Program-made: the position numbers and the translations under genes | Source: Gammaproteobacteria bacterium | GTDB lineage: Bacteria > Pseudomonadota > Gammaproteobacteria > Steroidobacterales > Steroidobacteraceae | DNA: 32,745 bases | NCBI GenBank assembly: GCA_030038755.1 | Contig: JASHSK010000192.1 | Location: 1 to 32,745 of the forward strand | Direction: 5' to 3' | In this document: piece by piece, positions 32,595 to 32,745 of the stretch | Layout of the letters: each line of letters starts with the position of its first letter | How positions within the stretch are numbered: the stretch's first letter is position 1 | The notes under the pieces: model-generated | The model's input: the letters and a program-made list of their open reading frames with translations, nothing else | The model's database searches: none | Told to the model about the DNA's origin: nothing

Positions 32595-32745
32595 TCAGCG
32601 AAACCGCGCCAGTGTCTTGGCGAGCGCCTGCGGGCCGGGATTGAGCCGCTCGTAGGGCAGCTGGTTCAGCGGCTCGTCGGGCGTGGCATTGAGCTCGTGA
32701 AATTCCGGCTGCTCGGCGGCGACATGCAGCAGCCCGGTCAGGTAT
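32595..32745 (-). CDS. Probable 2-oxoacid:ferredoxin oxidoreductase subunit beta, C-terminal end only
   Basis: The reading frame is open from the right edge and ends at TGA (complement of 32595-32597). The visible C-terminus reads YLTGLLHVAAEQPEFHEL, then PDEPLNQLPYERLNPGPQAL and a final LAKTLARFR. The PLNxLPYExLxPGxxALAK ending is typical of the beta (TPP-binding) subunit of 2-oxoglutarate/2-oxoacid:ferredoxin oxidoreductases (KorB type). Only about 49 residues are available, so the call rests on this ending alone. The start and any alpha subunit lie outside the window. Confidence 0.6.
   Translation of the reverse strand, partial: YLTGLLHVAAEQPEFHELNATPDEPLNQLPYERLNPGPQALAKTLARFR

Overview
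The window looks like a chromosomal segment of a high-GC gammaproteobacterium. The gene order dapF - DUF484 - xerC - hslV - hslU, together with ubiK, yifB (comM), a PII/amt pair, an ada-alkB operon and a bTHX ribosomal protein, points to the Xanthomonadales/Nevskiales/Steroidobacteraceae side of the class. That placement is inferred from gene content and composition, not from a marker-gene search. Coding density is high. There is no CRISPR array, insertion sequence, phage module or plasmid function.

Left third (1-9030): the 3' part of a dsbA-type oxidoreductase, a complete tRNA-Arg(CCG) with encoded CCA, an AT-richer bicupin gene directly after the tRNA, and a DUF3443 lipoprotein carrying two pepsin-like Asp motifs. 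A minus-strand pair follows: a multi-pass membrane protein translationally coupled to a UDP-galactopyranose-mutase-like FAD oxidoreductase. Divergent from it is a large DUF4382/DUF5666-type lipoprotein.

Middle (9031-21921): a TPR + ATP-grasp protein coupled to serC, converging on a very long TPR-sulfotransferase. Next comes a ModE-like-HTH/periplasmic-binding-fold regulator, divergent across an AT-rich, repeat-containing intergenic region from an aldehyde dehydrogenase and a formyltransferase. These last two resemble the two catalytic halves of 10-formyltetrahydrofolate dehydrogenase encoded as separate genes. Then follow a PQQ-type sugar dehydrogenase, the DNA alkylation repair operon ada-alkB and a membrane-anchored cytochrome c5.

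Right third (21926-32745): yifB, with a collagen-like Gly-Pro insertion, and ubiK on the minus strand. On the plus strand a PII protein that lacks most of its T-loop sits upstream of an amt gene, behind a candidate sigma-54/NtrC-type promoter; a strong intrinsic terminator ends the unit. A DUF4124 protein and the housekeeping block dapF-DUF484-xerC-hslVU follow. A 47-aa bTHX gene, a DJ-1/PfpI protein, a 34-bp-stem hairpin and the C-terminal end of a probable 2-oxoacid:ferredoxin oxidoreductase beta subunit close the window.

The most unusual items are the T-loop-deleted PII with its nitrogen-type promoter, the split formyl-THF-dehydrogenase-like pair with its own regulator and operator-like repeats, the TPR/ATP-grasp-SerC coupling with an apparent non-AUG start, the pepsin-like lipoprotein, and the long perfect-stem hairpin near the right edge.
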